From Bacillota bacterium (GTDB taxonomy: Bacteria; Bacillota; UBA4882; UBA8346), in contig JAEYRN010000033.1 of the NCBI GenBank assembly GCA_023435565.1, forward strand, positions 5,170 through 69,169: a stretch of 64,000 nt of DNA, in the 5' to 3' direction. Below the pieces are notes generated by a model. It was given only the letters and a program-made list of their open reading frames with translations. It made no database searches and was not told the DNA's origin. The position numbers and the translations under genes were made by a program. This document shows positions 34,584 through 44,127 of the stretch, piece after piece (within the stretch, counting starts at the first letter, position 1; every line of letters begins with the position of its first letter).

Positions 34584-36695
34584 TTAAAACTGTTCAAAAT
34601 CATTATTATTAACATTGTCAGGTAGATTTTCTTCGTTTTCTTTGCTATCTTCGTTTACTTCGTTTTCAGTCTCTAATGTTTCTTGAGATCCGCCAGTTGG
34701 TGAATCAACCGTTTTTTTGCCCGGGAAAAACCATCGCCAAATGCGATACATGGGGCTTTTAGGAACATTGTTCTCATTAAACACTTCTTGATAAGTTTCC
34801 CCGGTGGACCAATCCGGGACTGCCTCACCGGTACTCGGATCAATTTTGGCCCAGACAATTCCCGGAGGTTCGGGATAATCAATTACCGGAAGGCCGTGAG
34901 TTGCTGCTTGCATATACGAACCCCACAATTCGGCAGCTGTTGAGCTTCCAATATTTAAGCCTTTGTAAATCATCGGTTGCCCCTGGCGATCATTACCGAT
35001 CCAGATGACAGTCAACATTTCCGGAGTATATCCGACAAACCAGGCATTGGTATAGTCACTAGTAGTCCCGGTTTTGCCGGCGGCGGGCCGTTCCGGAAGT
35101 TTGGCGCGAATTCCGGTCCCTTGGTCAACGACATCCTTCATCAACATTGTAATAATATATGCAGTCTGGGGTGATAATACCGGTTTTATCTCCGGTTTGA
35201 ATTCTTTTAATAAATTACCATGCCTGTCGGCTATTTTAATGACCGGGAAAGGTTTGGCGTAATTTCCTTCATTAGCAAAAGGAGCGTAAGCTAGAGCCAA
35301 CTCCATCGGAGTGACCCCTTTAGTCAACCCTCCTAAAGAAAGAGGAGCTAAGTGAAGATCGTGGGCTTTCCCTTGCTTGACCAAACTGGTAATGCCCATT
35401 TGCTCCAACTGATTAGCAACCGCTTCAATCCCAACCTCCTGCAATAACTGGATTGCTACGGAATTAACCGAATTACGGAGCGCTTCCCTTAAGGTCATCT
35501 TACCCCGAAATTCACGGTCGTAATTTTCCGGCCTCCATTCCTTCCCATCTGGTAAAGTGATTATTAACGGCTTGTCCTCAAAAACTGTAGCTGCTGTATA
35601 ACCTTTTTCCAAAGCTGTAGCATATACGAAAGGTTTGATTGCCGAACCTGGCTGACGATAGGAACGGACCGCCCGGTTATATTGACTGGAGGAATAATTC
35701 CTCCCGCCTACCATCGCTAAAATTGCCCCGGTCTTAGGATCAATGGTTACTAACGCTCCTTGAGGTTGGATCCTGGCGGGAACTTTCGGCAAAGTCGTCA
35801 TTGCCTTCTCCGCCTCTTTTTGACAAGACATATCCAGCGTGGAATATATCCTGTAACCGCCAAATCTTAATTGTTCTTCGCTAAATCCTTCTTTTTTAAT
35901 TAAGTATTCCTTGATATAATCGAGAAAATAAGCGCCGGTTGAAGCCGTGGTTGGACGTTTAACGATTTTAACCGGGGTGGCGATTGCTGTATCATATTGT
36001 GCTTTGGTGATATATTTCTGTGCCAGCATTTTTTGGAGAACCGTATTTCGTCGGTTTCGTGCCTTTTTTGGGTTCTTCACCGGTGAATAATTCTCCGGAC
36101 TCTGAATCAACCCGGCAAGCAATGCAGATTCAGCTAAATTCAATTGACCGGCTGATTTATTAAAATAATATCGAGCTGCCGCTTCAATTCCAACATTACC
36201 ATGGGCTAAATAAATACTATTAAGATATAACTCCAGAATTTCATCTTTGGTATATACTTTTTCAATTTGGAGCGCGTAATTGATATCCTGAGCTTTACGG
36301 GTCAATGTTCGTTCCGAAGTTAATAATGATATTTTAGCCAGTTGTTGGGTGATGGTGCTCCCACCTTCCATACTTCCACCCGGCGTTAGATTATGCAATA
36401 AGGCTCTTGCCATTCCCTTGAGATCGACACCGTTATGTTGATAAAAACGCGAGTCCTCTATTGCAACAACAGCATTTTTAATGTTCTTAGGTATACGGTC
36501 AAATGAGATCCATATTCGGTTATAGAAATACAGGTTTCCAACCAATCGGCCTTCCCGGTCATAGACTGATGAAGCCATTCGGATGTTTTCCAGCTTTTGG
36601 CGCATGTCCCGGCTGAGGTCCATAGCGAAAACCATAATTCCGCAGACTAAAAAGATGGTTAGTCCGATTATTGTTTTTCGTTTCAATATTTGCAA
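34584..36695 (-). CDS. Class A penicillin-binding protein (PBP1A-like)
   Basis: About 703 residues, bifunctional peptidoglycan glycosyltransferase/transpeptidase anchored by one N-terminal TM helix. GT51 domain: EDSRFYQHNGVD and GGSTITQQLAK. Transpeptidase: SxxK in PGSAIKPF, SVN in RNSVNSVAIQ and KTG in AAGKTGTT. The C-terminal tail is Glu/Asn-rich. The upstream ATG at 36704 directly abuts the AGGGG SD, so the TTG at 36693-36695 is the more plausible start. A paralogue lies at 41056-42951. Confidence 0.92.
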   Translation of the reverse strand: MQILKRKTIIGLTIFLVCGIMVFAMDLSRDMRQKLENIRMASSVYDREGRLVGNLYFYNRIWISFDRIPKNIKNAVVAIEDSRFYQHNGVDLKGMARALLHNLTPGGSMEGGSTITQQLAKISLLTSERTLTRKAQDINYALQIEKVYTKDEILELYLNSIYLAHGNVGIEAAARYYFNKSAGQLNLAESALLAGLIQSPENYSPVKNPKKARNRRNTVLQKMLAQKYITKAQYDTAIATPVKIVKRPTTASTGAYFLDYIKEYLIKKEGFSEEQLRFGGYRIYSTLDMSCQKEAEKAMTTLPKVPARIQPQGALVTIDPKTGAILAMVGGRNYSSSQYNRAVRSYRQPGSAIKPFVYATALEKGYTAATVFEDKPLIITLPDGKEWRPENYDREFRGKMTLREALRNSVNSVAIQLLQEVGIEAVANQLEQMGITSLVKQGKAHDLHLAPLSLGGLTKGVTPMELALAYAPFANEGNYAKPFPVIKIADRHGNLLKEFKPEIKPVLSPQTAYIITMLMKDVVDQGTGIRAKLPERPAAGKTGTTSDYTNAWFVGYTPEMLTVIWIGNDRQGQPMIYKGLNIGSSTAAELWGSYMQAATHGLPVIDYPEPPGIVWAKIDPSTGEAVPDWSTGETYQEVFNENNVPKSPMYRIWRWFFPGKKTVDSPTGGSQETLETENEVNEDSKENEENLPDNVNNNDFEQF

Positions 36696-36746
36696 TTGAC
36701 TCATCCCCTAAATTACAGTAATTCACCATAAAAATATCACATTAAT

Positions 36747-36774
36747 ATTATCTTGAACAGTGGTTTATTGTTAA
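36747..36774 (-). promoter_or_regulatory. Possible promoter of the PBP1A-rsuA unit
   Basis: Minus strand TTAACA (36769-36774), 16 nt, GATAAT (36747-36752), about 45 nt upstream of the gene. Five of six bases match in each box. Confidence 0.4.
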
Positions 36775-36894
36775 CAAATGACACAAACTTTGGTATCGGT
36801 ATTACTATCATTATAGACATTCTAAATTAAAGATATCCTTTTATTATTTGTCCTTATATCAAACGAAATCCCAGATAAAAAGTTACATGTTATT

Positions 36895-37740
36895 TTATTT
36901 CCATCGAACTACCCTTTTTTCTAAGATACTGATTGCGTAATAAAGAACTATAGCCACTATACATAATATTAAAACACTGGCCATCACCAGTCCCATATTA
37001 AAAACCTGGCCGCCGTAAACAATCAAGTATCCTAAACCTTCTTTGGAAACTAAAAACTCACCGACAATAGTCCCCACCAGAGATAAACCTAAATTTACCT
37101 TTAAAGCGGCAATAATTGTAGGCACTGAGGCAGGTAATGTTACCTTAGCCATTACTTGCCCCCTTCTAGCGCCAAAGCTTTTTAATAATTTGATTTTATC
37201 AGGATCAACTTCATTAAACCCGTTAAATACCATCATAACGGTTACAATAATTGAAATTGCCAAAGCCATAGCAACTATTGCCGATGTCCCGCTTCCGAGC
37301 CAGACAATAAAAACCGGGCCCAAAGCTACCTTTGGTATACTATTTAATACTACAATATAAGGTTCTAAAATACGGGCAATTTGAGGGGACCACCAAAGCA
37401 AAACGGCGATTAGTGTCCCTCCAAAAGTACCCGCAATAAATCCAATCGTTGTCTCCCCTACTGTAGTTCCGATATGGGCCCATAACTTACCGGATTGATA
37501 AAGTTCAATTATTGTCTGAATGACTTTACTAGGCTGACTAGCGATAAAAGGGTCAATCCATCGGTTTCGAGCGCCAATTTCCCAAATAACAATGAGACTT
37601 AACACAATTAATATCTGATAAAACCTAATTAAAAATTCTTGAACTCGGGTCTTCTCTAGAAAGCAACCGTGAATTTGGGATACTGCACCCCGTCTCAACC
37701 ATTGTCTCAGCCAACCGCTCTGATCACATCTCAACCTCAT
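36895..37740 (-). CDS. ABC transporter permease, SsuC/TauC-like
   Basis: A 281-residue permease with about six TM segments and the EAA-type loop KLLKSFGARRGQVMAKVTLPASVPTIIAALKVNLG. It overlaps the ATPase gene by 4 nt and has GGAGGT upstream of its ATG. A hydrophilic N-terminal segment of about 35 residues is longer than usual, so a later start cannot be ruled out. Part of the third SsuABC-like system in this window. Confidence 0.87.
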   Translation of the reverse strand: MRLRCDQSGWLRQWLRRGAVSQIHGCFLEKTRVQEFLIRFYQILIVLSLIVIWEIGARNRWIDPFIASQPSKVIQTIIELYQSGKLWAHIGTTVGETTIGFIAGTFGGTLIAVLLWWSPQIARILEPYIVVLNSIPKVALGPVFIVWLGSGTSAIVAMALAISIIVTVMMVFNGFNEVDPDKIKLLKSFGARRGQVMAKVTLPASVPTIIAALKVNLGLSLVGTIVGEFLVSKEGLGYLIVYGGQVFNMGLVMASVLILCIVAIVLYYAISILEKRVVRWK

Positions 37741-38495
37741 TCTTTTACCTCCAAATGGCCCCAGATTTCTCTGAAATATTCTCTAAATTCCGGGGCTTGG
37801 CGGGCCGCAAAAGGTGAACCGTTTTTTCCGCTCAATTCGATCCGATACTCCGCCTTTATCTTGCCCGGGCGAGCCGACATCACTAAAATCCGATCCGACA
37901 TTGCGATCGCCTCGGCAATATCATGAGTGACTAAAATTACCGTTTTCTTTTCATCCTTTAGAATACGGGCTACTTCTTCTTCCAAATTAAGGCGGGTCTG
38001 ATAGTCTAAGGCTGAAAAAGGTTCATCCAGCAACAATAGTTGGGGTTGGAGGGCTAATGTCCTGACCAAAGCAGCCCTCTGCCTCATCCCACCTGATAAT
38101 TCCTTTGGATAACGGTATAAAAAATCTCCCAGTCCGTATCGGATTAAAAGTGCTTCAGCTTCTTGCTTATGCTTTAAATCGGCTAGGCCCCTGACCTCTA
38201 ATCCTAACCATGTATTAGATCTTATATTTCTCCATTCCATTAAGTGGTCGTGTTGAAGCATATACCCCACTCTGGCCGAAGTTCCGGCAACTTCAGCATC
38301 ATCAACTAAAACTTTTCCGCTAGTTGGAAAGAGCATTCCGGCGATCAAAGATAAAACCGTACTTTTCCCACAACCACTAGGGCCTAGTATTGATACGAAT
38401 TCCTCCGGTTCTACTTGAAAATTCACTTCCGCCAAGGCTGATGTTTCCCCAAGCCGGTTCACATACTTCATTCCCAAATCAAGCAGCTTAACCAT
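37737..38495 (-). CDS. ABC transporter ATPase, SsuB/TauB-like
   Basis: A 252-residue ATPase with Walker A GPSGCGKST, Q-loop LQHDHLMEW, signature LSGGMRQR, Walker B LLLLDEPFSALD and H-loop VTHDIAEAI. It lies 20 nt after the binding-protein gene and overlaps the permease. The full three-gene order SBP-ATPase-permease differs from the SBP-permease-ATPase order of the 29-31 kb system, so the two are not recent tandem duplicates. Confidence 0.89.
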   Translation of the reverse strand: MVKLLDLGMKYVNRLGETSALAEVNFQVEPEEFVSILGPSGCGKSTVLSLIAGMLFPTSGKVLVDDAEVAGTSARVGYMLQHDHLMEWRNIRSNTWLGLEVRGLADLKHKQEAEALLIRYGLGDFLYRYPKELSGGMRQRAALVRTLALQPQLLLLDEPFSALDYQTRLNLEEEVARILKDEKKTVILVTHDIAEAIAMSDRILVMSARPGKIKAEYRIELSGKNGSPFAARQAPEFREYFREIWGHLEVKE

Positions 38496-38515
38496 TATTC
38501 TAATATCCCCCCGGC

Positions 38516-39511
38516 TTATTCTTGAATCTTCTTTACGGCCTCCATAGCAAATTTAGTAGTAACCATTTTTTCATAAGGAACTTTCTTTTTAAGCTCACCG
38601 GCTTCATAAATGATTTCCTGGAGCCGATTAAAAGCAGCTTTGGTCAATATTGGGTTTTGGGACCAAGTATCCTGCGCCTTGTATCTTTTAACCGCCCGTG
38701 TCAATAAGTCTTGGTCATTGTCCGGAAAGAAACTGGTAATCGTTGTAACAATCTGCTCCACGGAATGGTTTTGGACCCAGATTTGCCCGCGGTAAATTGC
38801 GTTAGTAAAACGTTGTATCATTTTAGGGTTTTTGTTAAGTAAGTCCCTGCGAGCATGATACACTGTATAGGGTAATACCCCTCCGGCAATACGGAAAGAA
38901 GCGACTACATGCCCGATCCCTTCCCTTTCTAAAACTGAGACCGTCGGTTCAAACAACTGAAGATAATCCCCGACACCACTCTGAAAAGCCCCAGCAGTAG
39001 CAGTAAATTGTATATTCTGAATGATTTCCACATCATGATGCGGTCTGATCCCGTTTTCCCGTAAAACATGTTCAAGTAACATTTGGGGTACTCCGCCCTT
39101 ACGTCCTCCAATAATCGCTTTACCTTTAACGTTTTTCCAGTCAAAGTTGGGCATCGGTTGCCTTGCAATTAAGAATGAGCCGTCGCCCTTTGTCAATTGG
39201 GCAAAAGCTACTAAATAGTTATCCGCCCCTTGATTGTAAACATAAACTGCGGCTTCCGGACCGAAAAATCCGATATCCACGCTACCGGATACAAGGGCCG
39301 CCGCCCCTTTATCCGCCCCCCAAGCCGTTGAAAGTTCTATTTCCAAACCTTCTTCCTTAAAAAAACCTTTGTTAATAGCCACATACTGTGGAGCATAAAA
39401 AACTGACCTCACAACTTCGGAAAGACGGACTTTTTCCAATTTGGGAGCAGCCCAACCAGTACAAGTAAATAAAACTATTCCAATTAAGAAAAAAACTAAA
39501 AACTTTTTCAA
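38516..39511 (-). CDS. ABC transporter substrate-binding protein, NMT1/THI5-like
   Basis: About 331 residues with an N-terminal signal segment (KKFLVFFLIGIVLFTCTGWA). It has the NMT1/SsuA pattern SVFYAPQYVAINKGFFKEEGLEIEL, then ALVSGSVDIGFFGPEAAVYV and QSGVGDYLQLFEPTVSVLE. Such proteins bind sulfonates, nitrate or pyrimidine/riboflavin precursors; the ligand is unknown. The start is a TTG (39509-39511) with GGAGG 7 nt upstream. Two dyad sequences (39546-39561, 39602-39617) lie just upstream and may be regulatory. Confidence 0.87.
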   Translation of the reverse strand: MKKFLVFFLIGIVLFTCTGWAAPKLEKVRLSEVVRSVFYAPQYVAINKGFFKEEGLEIELSTAWGADKGAAALVSGSVDIGFFGPEAAVYVYNQGADNYLVAFAQLTKGDGSFLIARQPMPNFDWKNVKGKAIIGGRKGGVPQMLLEHVLRENGIRPHHDVEIIQNIQFTATAGAFQSGVGDYLQLFEPTVSVLEREGIGHVVASFRIAGGVLPYTVYHARRDLLNKNPKMIQRFTNAIYRGQIWVQNHSVEQIVTTITSFFPDNDQDLLTRAVKRYKAQDTWSQNPILTKAAFNRLQEIIYEAGELKKKVPYEKMVTTKFAMEAVKKIQE

Positions 39512-39545
39512 AAGATCCCCTCCTTTTTTTATTTGATGACACACC

Positions 39546-39561
39546 TATCACTAATGTGATA
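39546..39561. promoter_or_regulatory. Palindrome upstream of the third ABC importer
   Basis: TATCAC-TAAT-GTGATA is a perfect 16-nt dyad 35 nt upstream of the binding-protein start. A second dyad, GTAAC-N6-GTTAC (39602-39617), is 40 nt further up. They are candidate operator sites; the regulator is unknown. Confidence 0.45.
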
Positions 39562-39692
39562 TATTATGCCTTTAGTATAAAGAGGGTGCTTTAATCAAAC
39601 AGTAACTGTGATGTTACGGTTTTTTAACCTACATACTAACCCATATTGTGCTATATTATAAGTAACCCTTTCATTTTTCCCTTCTTTTATAG

Positions 39693-39723
39693 AAATGGCA
39701 TAGGTGTAAAACCTGTGCCATTT
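39693..39723 (+). terminator. Hairpin upstream of the flippase gene
   Basis: A 13-bp stem with one mismatch (39693-39705 with 39711-39723), followed by CATTTTATTG on the plus strand. No plus-strand gene precedes it, so it may be a leader hairpin or attenuator for the flippase gene, or a repeat. Confidence 0.4.
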
Positions 39724-39794
39724 CATTTTATTGCTTTAACACTGTCATATTGGACCTCTCCATCCCATAAATATCCTATTATGGGGTGAAAGTA

Positions 39795-41165
39795 TTGAAA
39801 AAAAGACCTAATTTATCAGGTTTTTTATACTTAGTAGGTTCAGGTTTAGTTATTCAGCTAATAGGCTCAATATATCGCATTTGGTTGGCTCGTCAAATAG
39901 GACCGGAGGCTTTGGGTATTCAACAGATGGTTTACCCGGTTTACCGGTTACTTAGCGGATTGGCAACCTTGGGCTTACCGTTGGCATTAACCAAGTGGGT
40001 TTCAGAATATCTCGCCGCCAAGGAATATGCCGGTATCTTTTCCATACTTAATTGGGCTATTAAAATAGTCTTTGTCTCTGCTCTAATTACTGGAATTACA
40101 TTGGTTTTTATTACACCCTATTTAAGCGGGCATGTTTTTACGGACCCTAGGGTTAGGGAGGCTTTATTTGTAATCGCTTTAGCGATACCTTTTTCAGCCC
40201 TTTCTGCAATTTACCGTGGTCACTTTCAAGGGTTTTCCAACACTGCCCCTACGGCAGTCTCCGAAATTACCGAACAATTTTCCGAAGTTGGAACCACTTA
40301 TCTAATGGTTGGCATTTTTAGTCCGTTCCTTCCATTTGCAACCTATACCTATCCCCTAGTAGGATTGACTATTGGTGAAATAGTCTGTTTAATAACTCTG
40401 ATTTGTTTTGTAAAGCTACGAACTGACATCAAATCCCAGCCTATTCAATTACCGGTGCCAAAAAACGAAATTATTAGGTATTCCTGGCCGCTTTTGTTCA
40501 ACCAAATAATCACTTCAGCCAGCCTTGCCAGCGAAGGAGTATTAATTCCATTTATGTTAAAGCGGGCCGGTTATTTAACTCACGAAAGTACTGCTCTCTT
40601 CGGGCAAATGACCGGAATGGCCGAACCCGTAGCTTTTTTTCCTTTGATTTTAATGGCGCCTTTGGCAAGTGTTCTTTCTCCTCAAATTAGCTCCGTTTTT
40701 AAGACCGGATCCCTCGAAAAAATTAAAAGAAAAATATCCAAGTTCTATCTGTTTGGTACAGTTTTATGCCTCATCGGATACTTTATAATCCAGTTTTCAG
40801 CCTCAAACCTGGTCCGCTCTCTTTATGGCGGTTCCATTGGCATTCCCGTTCATTTAATTAAAATCTTAGTGATTGGGTTACCCTTTACCGGTATTTCCAT
40901 TCTCAACTATACAATCTTAGCGGCAGTTGGAGCAACGGAAAAAATCCTCTATCTTAGTCTTTGGGTAGCTGGGTTAAAAACATTTTTGATTTATTCTTTA
41001 ACTCCCCTATTTGGTATATATGGCTCAGCTTGGGCAATAAATATCACTCAAATCTTTATCGCTTTGGCCAGTCTGGCGGAACTATGGCCGTTTTTGCCGA
41101 AATCCGACGGAGTATCCCTCCCCAGATGGCGGCTGCCGTTCCGCTGCCGAGTGGAACTCCTTTAA
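39795..41165 (+). CDS. SpoVB/MurJ-like polysaccharide or lipid II flippase (MOP superfamily)
   Basis: A 456-residue membrane protein with about 12 TM segments. Typical N-terminus is GSGLVIQLIGSIYRIWLARQIGPEALGI, then YPVYRLLSGLATLGLPLALTKWVSE, as in SpoVB/YtgP proteins that flip undecaprenyl-linked sugars. Start TTG with GGGGTG 6 nt upstream. SpoVB-type proteins are usually above 500 residues with 14 helices. This one ends early in a low-complexity basic tail (PRWRLPFRCRVELL), and its last 110 nt are antisense to the convergent PBP gene, so C-terminal truncation is likely. Confidence 0.85.
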   Translation: MKKRPNLSGFLYLVGSGLVIQLIGSIYRIWLARQIGPEALGIQQMVYPVYRLLSGLATLGLPLALTKWVSEYLAAKEYAGIFSILNWAIKIVFVSALITGITLVFITPYLSGHVFTDPRVREALFVIALAIPFSALSAIYRGHFQGFSNTAPTAVSEITEQFSEVGTTYLMVGIFSPFLPFATYTYPLVGLTIGEIVCLITLICFVKLRTDIKSQPIQLPVPKNEIIRYSWPLLFNQIITSASLASEGVLIPFMLKRAGYLTHESTALFGQMTGMAEPVAFFPLILMAPLASVLSPQISSVFKTGSLEKIKRKISKFYLFGTVLCLIGYFIIQFSASNLVRSLYGGSIGIPVHLIKILVIGLPFTGISILNYTILAAVGATEKILYLSLWVAGLKTFLIYSLTPLFGIYGSAWAINITQIFIALASLAELWPFLPKSDGVSLPRWRLPFRCRVELL

Positions 41166-42951
41166 CTATTAAAGGTTGACCGGAACGATCATTCCCTATC
41201 CAAACGCCTGCTAAGAATTCCTGATTATAACCTATAAACCAGCCGTTAGTATTCCTGTTGGTGGTTCCTGTTTTTCCGGCAGCTTTAGCCCCAATATTTG
41301 CCCGGGTTCCTGTACCACGAGCTATTACTCCCTCCATCATTGATGTCAGTTCCACGGCAGTTCCGGGGCTAATTACGTTTTGTTGATAAATTCGATCCTG
41401 ATAAATTAATTTTCCGGATTTATCATATACCCGAAAAATACCAAATGGGCTGGAGCGTATTCCCTGATTGGCAAAAGGGGTATAGGCTCCCGTTAACTCT
41501 AATAAAGTAACTCCTTTAGTTAATCCCCCCAAAGCCAAAGGGGCAGGGCCGAGGTCATTTCTATCGCCTTCAGCCACCAGATTTTTCAAGCCCATTCGCT
41601 TGGCTAAAGCATATACATTACCGGCGCCTAATTTTTGGACCAATTGAACGGCAATTGTATTTACCGATTCTTCCAGGGCAGTCCGTAAAGAAATTTCTCC
41701 CCGGTATTTATTATCATAATTTTGGGGCCGCCAAGGCCTTCCATTTACAATTACCTCTATGGGTTCATCGATTAATTTTGTTTCAGGATTATAACCCGTT
41801 TCAAGCGCAGCCGCAAATAAAAAAGGCTTAATCGCCGATCCCGGCTGTCGATGAATCTCAAATGCTCGATTAAGCTGAGCTGGATTAAATCGCCTCCCTC
41901 CAACCAAAGCCAGAATTTCCCCGGTTGTGGGTTTAATTATCACTACCGCTCCTTGAGGCTGGACCACTCCCCATTGATCGATATCGGATATCGGCAATGT
42001 TTCCACTGCATCTTCAGCTACTGCTTGAATCTCCCGATCCATAGTCGTATAAATACTCAAACCGGCGCTTCGTAGATACTCTTCACTGAAGTTTGTCTTT
42101 TCCTTTAATATAGTTAATACATAATCCACCAAATATGCTCCAACATAAGTTGAACCTGGTCGATCCAAACTATTCAGCGGCTCTTGTTTGAATCTTTCTA
42201 CTTCAGCTTTATTCAAATAACCATGTCGGAGCATTAATTTGAGGACCAGATTTCGCCTTTCCAGGGCTGCTATGGGATTACGGTAAGGGGAATAATACTC
42301 CGGACTTTTGGCTAAACCGGAAATCAAGGCACATTCGGCTGTATTCAGTTCTTGGACCGGTTTTCCAAAGTAGACTTCAGCCCCACCCTGCACTCCCCAT
42401 GTACCATGGCCGAAATAAATACTGTTTAAATAGAACTCTAAAATTTGCTTTTTACTATATTGCTGTTCAACTCGGATCGCATATGCCATTTCAAAAATTT
42501 TACGAAATATACTTTTTTCATGTGACAAAAATACGTTTTTAACCAATTGTTGGGTAATAGTACTACCGCCCTGAACCTTTTTCCCGGCTAATATATCTTG
42601 ATAGAGAGCCCTAATAATTCCCCGGAAATCGATGCCTTTATGGCGGTAAAATCGGTAGTCCTCAGTAGCGATGAACGCATTTTGCAAATCTTTTGGAATA
42701 TCTTCAATCGGCGCCCATAAACGTGTTTTTGCATAAAGACTCGCTATTGGTCCCCCATCACGATCGTAAACCGTAGTAACAATTTTACTTTTTTCCAATT
42801 CCGCACGTAAATTCAGTCTCCAGACCAAAGGATTGAAAAAAACCAATATGATGGTGCTTAAACCAATAAGTAACACTAACCCGATCCCAAACCGAAAAAG
42901 GCGATGCGGTCTTTTTCTTTTTAGATAAATATTCCGTTTCGATTTAGCCAT
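41056..42951 (-). CDS. Class A penicillin-binding protein (PBP1A-like), second copy
   Basis: About 631 residues. N-terminal TM helix (about 18-42), GT51 motifs EDYRFYRHKGID and GGSTITQQLVK, transpeptidase motifs SAIK in PGSAIKPF, SVN in ESVNTIAVQ, and KTGTT. It ends soon after the transpeptidase fold (VPPDWPKR), lacking the tail of the copy at 34584-36695, and overlaps the flippase 3' end by 110 nt. The ATG at 42951 is chosen (AGGTG upstream); a GTG 4 codons earlier has none. Both copies look catalytically intact. Confidence 0.91.
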   Translation of the reverse strand: MAKSKRNIYLKRKRPHRLFRFGIGLVLLIGLSTIILVFFNPLVWRLNLRAELEKSKIVTTVYDRDGGPIASLYAKTRLWAPIEDIPKDLQNAFIATEDYRFYRHKGIDFRGIIRALYQDILAGKKVQGGSTITQQLVKNVFLSHEKSIFRKIFEMAYAIRVEQQYSKKQILEFYLNSIYFGHGTWGVQGGAEVYFGKPVQELNTAECALISGLAKSPEYYSPYRNPIAALERRNLVLKLMLRHGYLNKAEVERFKQEPLNSLDRPGSTYVGAYLVDYVLTILKEKTNFSEEYLRSAGLSIYTTMDREIQAVAEDAVETLPISDIDQWGVVQPQGAVVIIKPTTGEILALVGGRRFNPAQLNRAFEIHRQPGSAIKPFLFAAALETGYNPETKLIDEPIEVIVNGRPWRPQNYDNKYRGEISLRTALEESVNTIAVQLVQKLGAGNVYALAKRMGLKNLVAEGDRNDLGPAPLALGGLTKGVTLLELTGAYTPFANQGIRSSPFGIFRVYDKSGKLIYQDRIYQQNVISPGTAVELTSMMEGVIARGTGTRANIGAKAAGKTGTTNRNTNGWFIGYNQEFLAGVWIGNDRSGQPLIVKGVPLGSGTAAAIWGGILRRISAKTAIVPPDWPKR

Positions 42952-43038
42952 TAAAGTACTCACCTGGGTTTAGGGTGAGCTTTGACTAGATTATCAATAC
43001 CATATTAATCTCGTATTTTTAAAACTGTTTTTATTTAT

Positions 43039-43153
43039 GAGAATTGCATAATTACCTTAGTTGACCCTTCAGCTACAATATATAGTGACAAACCCAGATG
43101 TATCTATCAATATATTGTGAGCTGAAGCTAAAATTTTTAATTATGCAATTCTC
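43039..43153. repeat. 115-bp MITE-like inverted-repeat element
   Basis: Perfect 15-bp terminal inverted repeat (43039-43053 with 43139-43153). Inner arms CTTCAGCT/AGCTGAAG (43067-43074, 43120-43127) and CAATATA/TATATTG (43076-43082, 43111-43117) extend a long imperfect hairpin. No ORF. One 24-bp end also occurs alone upstream of amt at 31950-31973. Confidence 0.7.
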
Positions 43154-43224
43154 TCATTTGACTTTAAAATAAATTTACGGCAAAATAAGTAGGATGAATT
43201 CGCTAACATTTTTGAGGGAAGAGA

Positions 43225-44127
43225 ATGAGAAAAGCGCTTTTAATTTTTAATCCCCGGTCGGGAGGAAACCGTTTTAATCAGTTAGATTTAGTCCTGGAGC
43301 GGTTTAAGTACCAGAAAATTCTGACTCAAGCTTTTTGTCTATCCGAATCGGGTAATGATGAAAGAATGATAAATACCCTAACCCGACATCATTTTGATCT
43401 TGTGGTAATTTCCGGTGGAGATGGAACAATAAACTTCATAGTCAATGTTTTACTAAAAAACAATATCCAACTACCGATTGGAATTATTCCCGCCGGGACT
43501 TCAAATGATTTAGCCAGGAACTTAAAACTACCCCTTGATCAAAAAAAGGCTGTCGATCAGATAGCCTTTGGTAGTACTGTTTCTATCGATGTAGGCCTGG
43601 TAAACGAGACAACTTATTTCTTAAGTAGCTGCGCCGGGGGTCTTTTTACGGATATATCCTATAAAACAGAAGAGGATTTAAAAAAAAGTCTGGGTCCGTT
43701 AGCCTATTACCTAAAAGGAATACAGGAATTTACTCGGATTCAACCTTTTAAGTTGATCGTAAAAACCAATGGAAACGTTATTGAGGAAGACATTTTACTC
43801 TTTTTTATCCTAAACGGACCGAATGTGGCCGGTTTATCCGACTTAATCCAAAATGCAACGCCAACCGATGGTTATCTGCATTTAATTTTAATCAAGAAAT
43901 GTGATCCCGTAGACCTTACCGGTATATTTTTTAATATCCTAGGGCATTTTTCACTCAAAGATAATGAAAAAGTAAAAATAATATCCGCTCCCGAATTTGA
44001 ATTAATGAGTAATCACGAGATTGTACTAAGCGTTGACGGGGAAAAAAGCGGTACCCTACCGGCGAAGCTAATAGTTAAACCTAATAAATTAACACTCTTT
44101 TCCCCCTTTGAAGTAGTAGATTATTAA
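43225..44127 (+). CDS. Diacylglycerol kinase-family lipid kinase (DgkB/YegS-like)
   Basis: A 300-residue cytosolic/peripheral lipid kinase. The N-terminal DAGK_cat domain has NPRSGGN, SGGDGTINFIVNVLL (the GGDGT nucleotide motif) and GIIPAGTSNDLARNL. The C-terminal beta domain ends near SVDGEKSG, which carries the second glycine-rich motif. It phosphorylates diacylglycerol or a related lipid, returning it to phospholipid synthesis, which fits the neighbouring cell-wall genes. SD GAGGGAAGAG. It converges with the M23 peptidase gene, with stop codons overlapping. Confidence 0.9.
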   Translation: MRKALLIFNPRSGGNRFNQLDLVLERFKYQKILTQAFCLSESGNDERMINTLTRHHFDLVVISGGDGTINFIVNVLLKNNIQLPIGIIPAGTSNDLARNLKLPLDQKKAVDQIAFGSTVSIDVGLVNETTYFLSSCAGGLFTDISYKTEEDLKKSLGPLAYYLKGIQEFTRIQPFKLIVKTNGNVIEEDILLFFILNGPNVAGLSDLIQNATPTDGYLHLILIKKCDPVDLTGIFFNILGHFSLKDNEKVKIISAPEFELMSNHEIVLSVDGEKSGTLPAKLIVKPNKLTLFSPFEVVDY

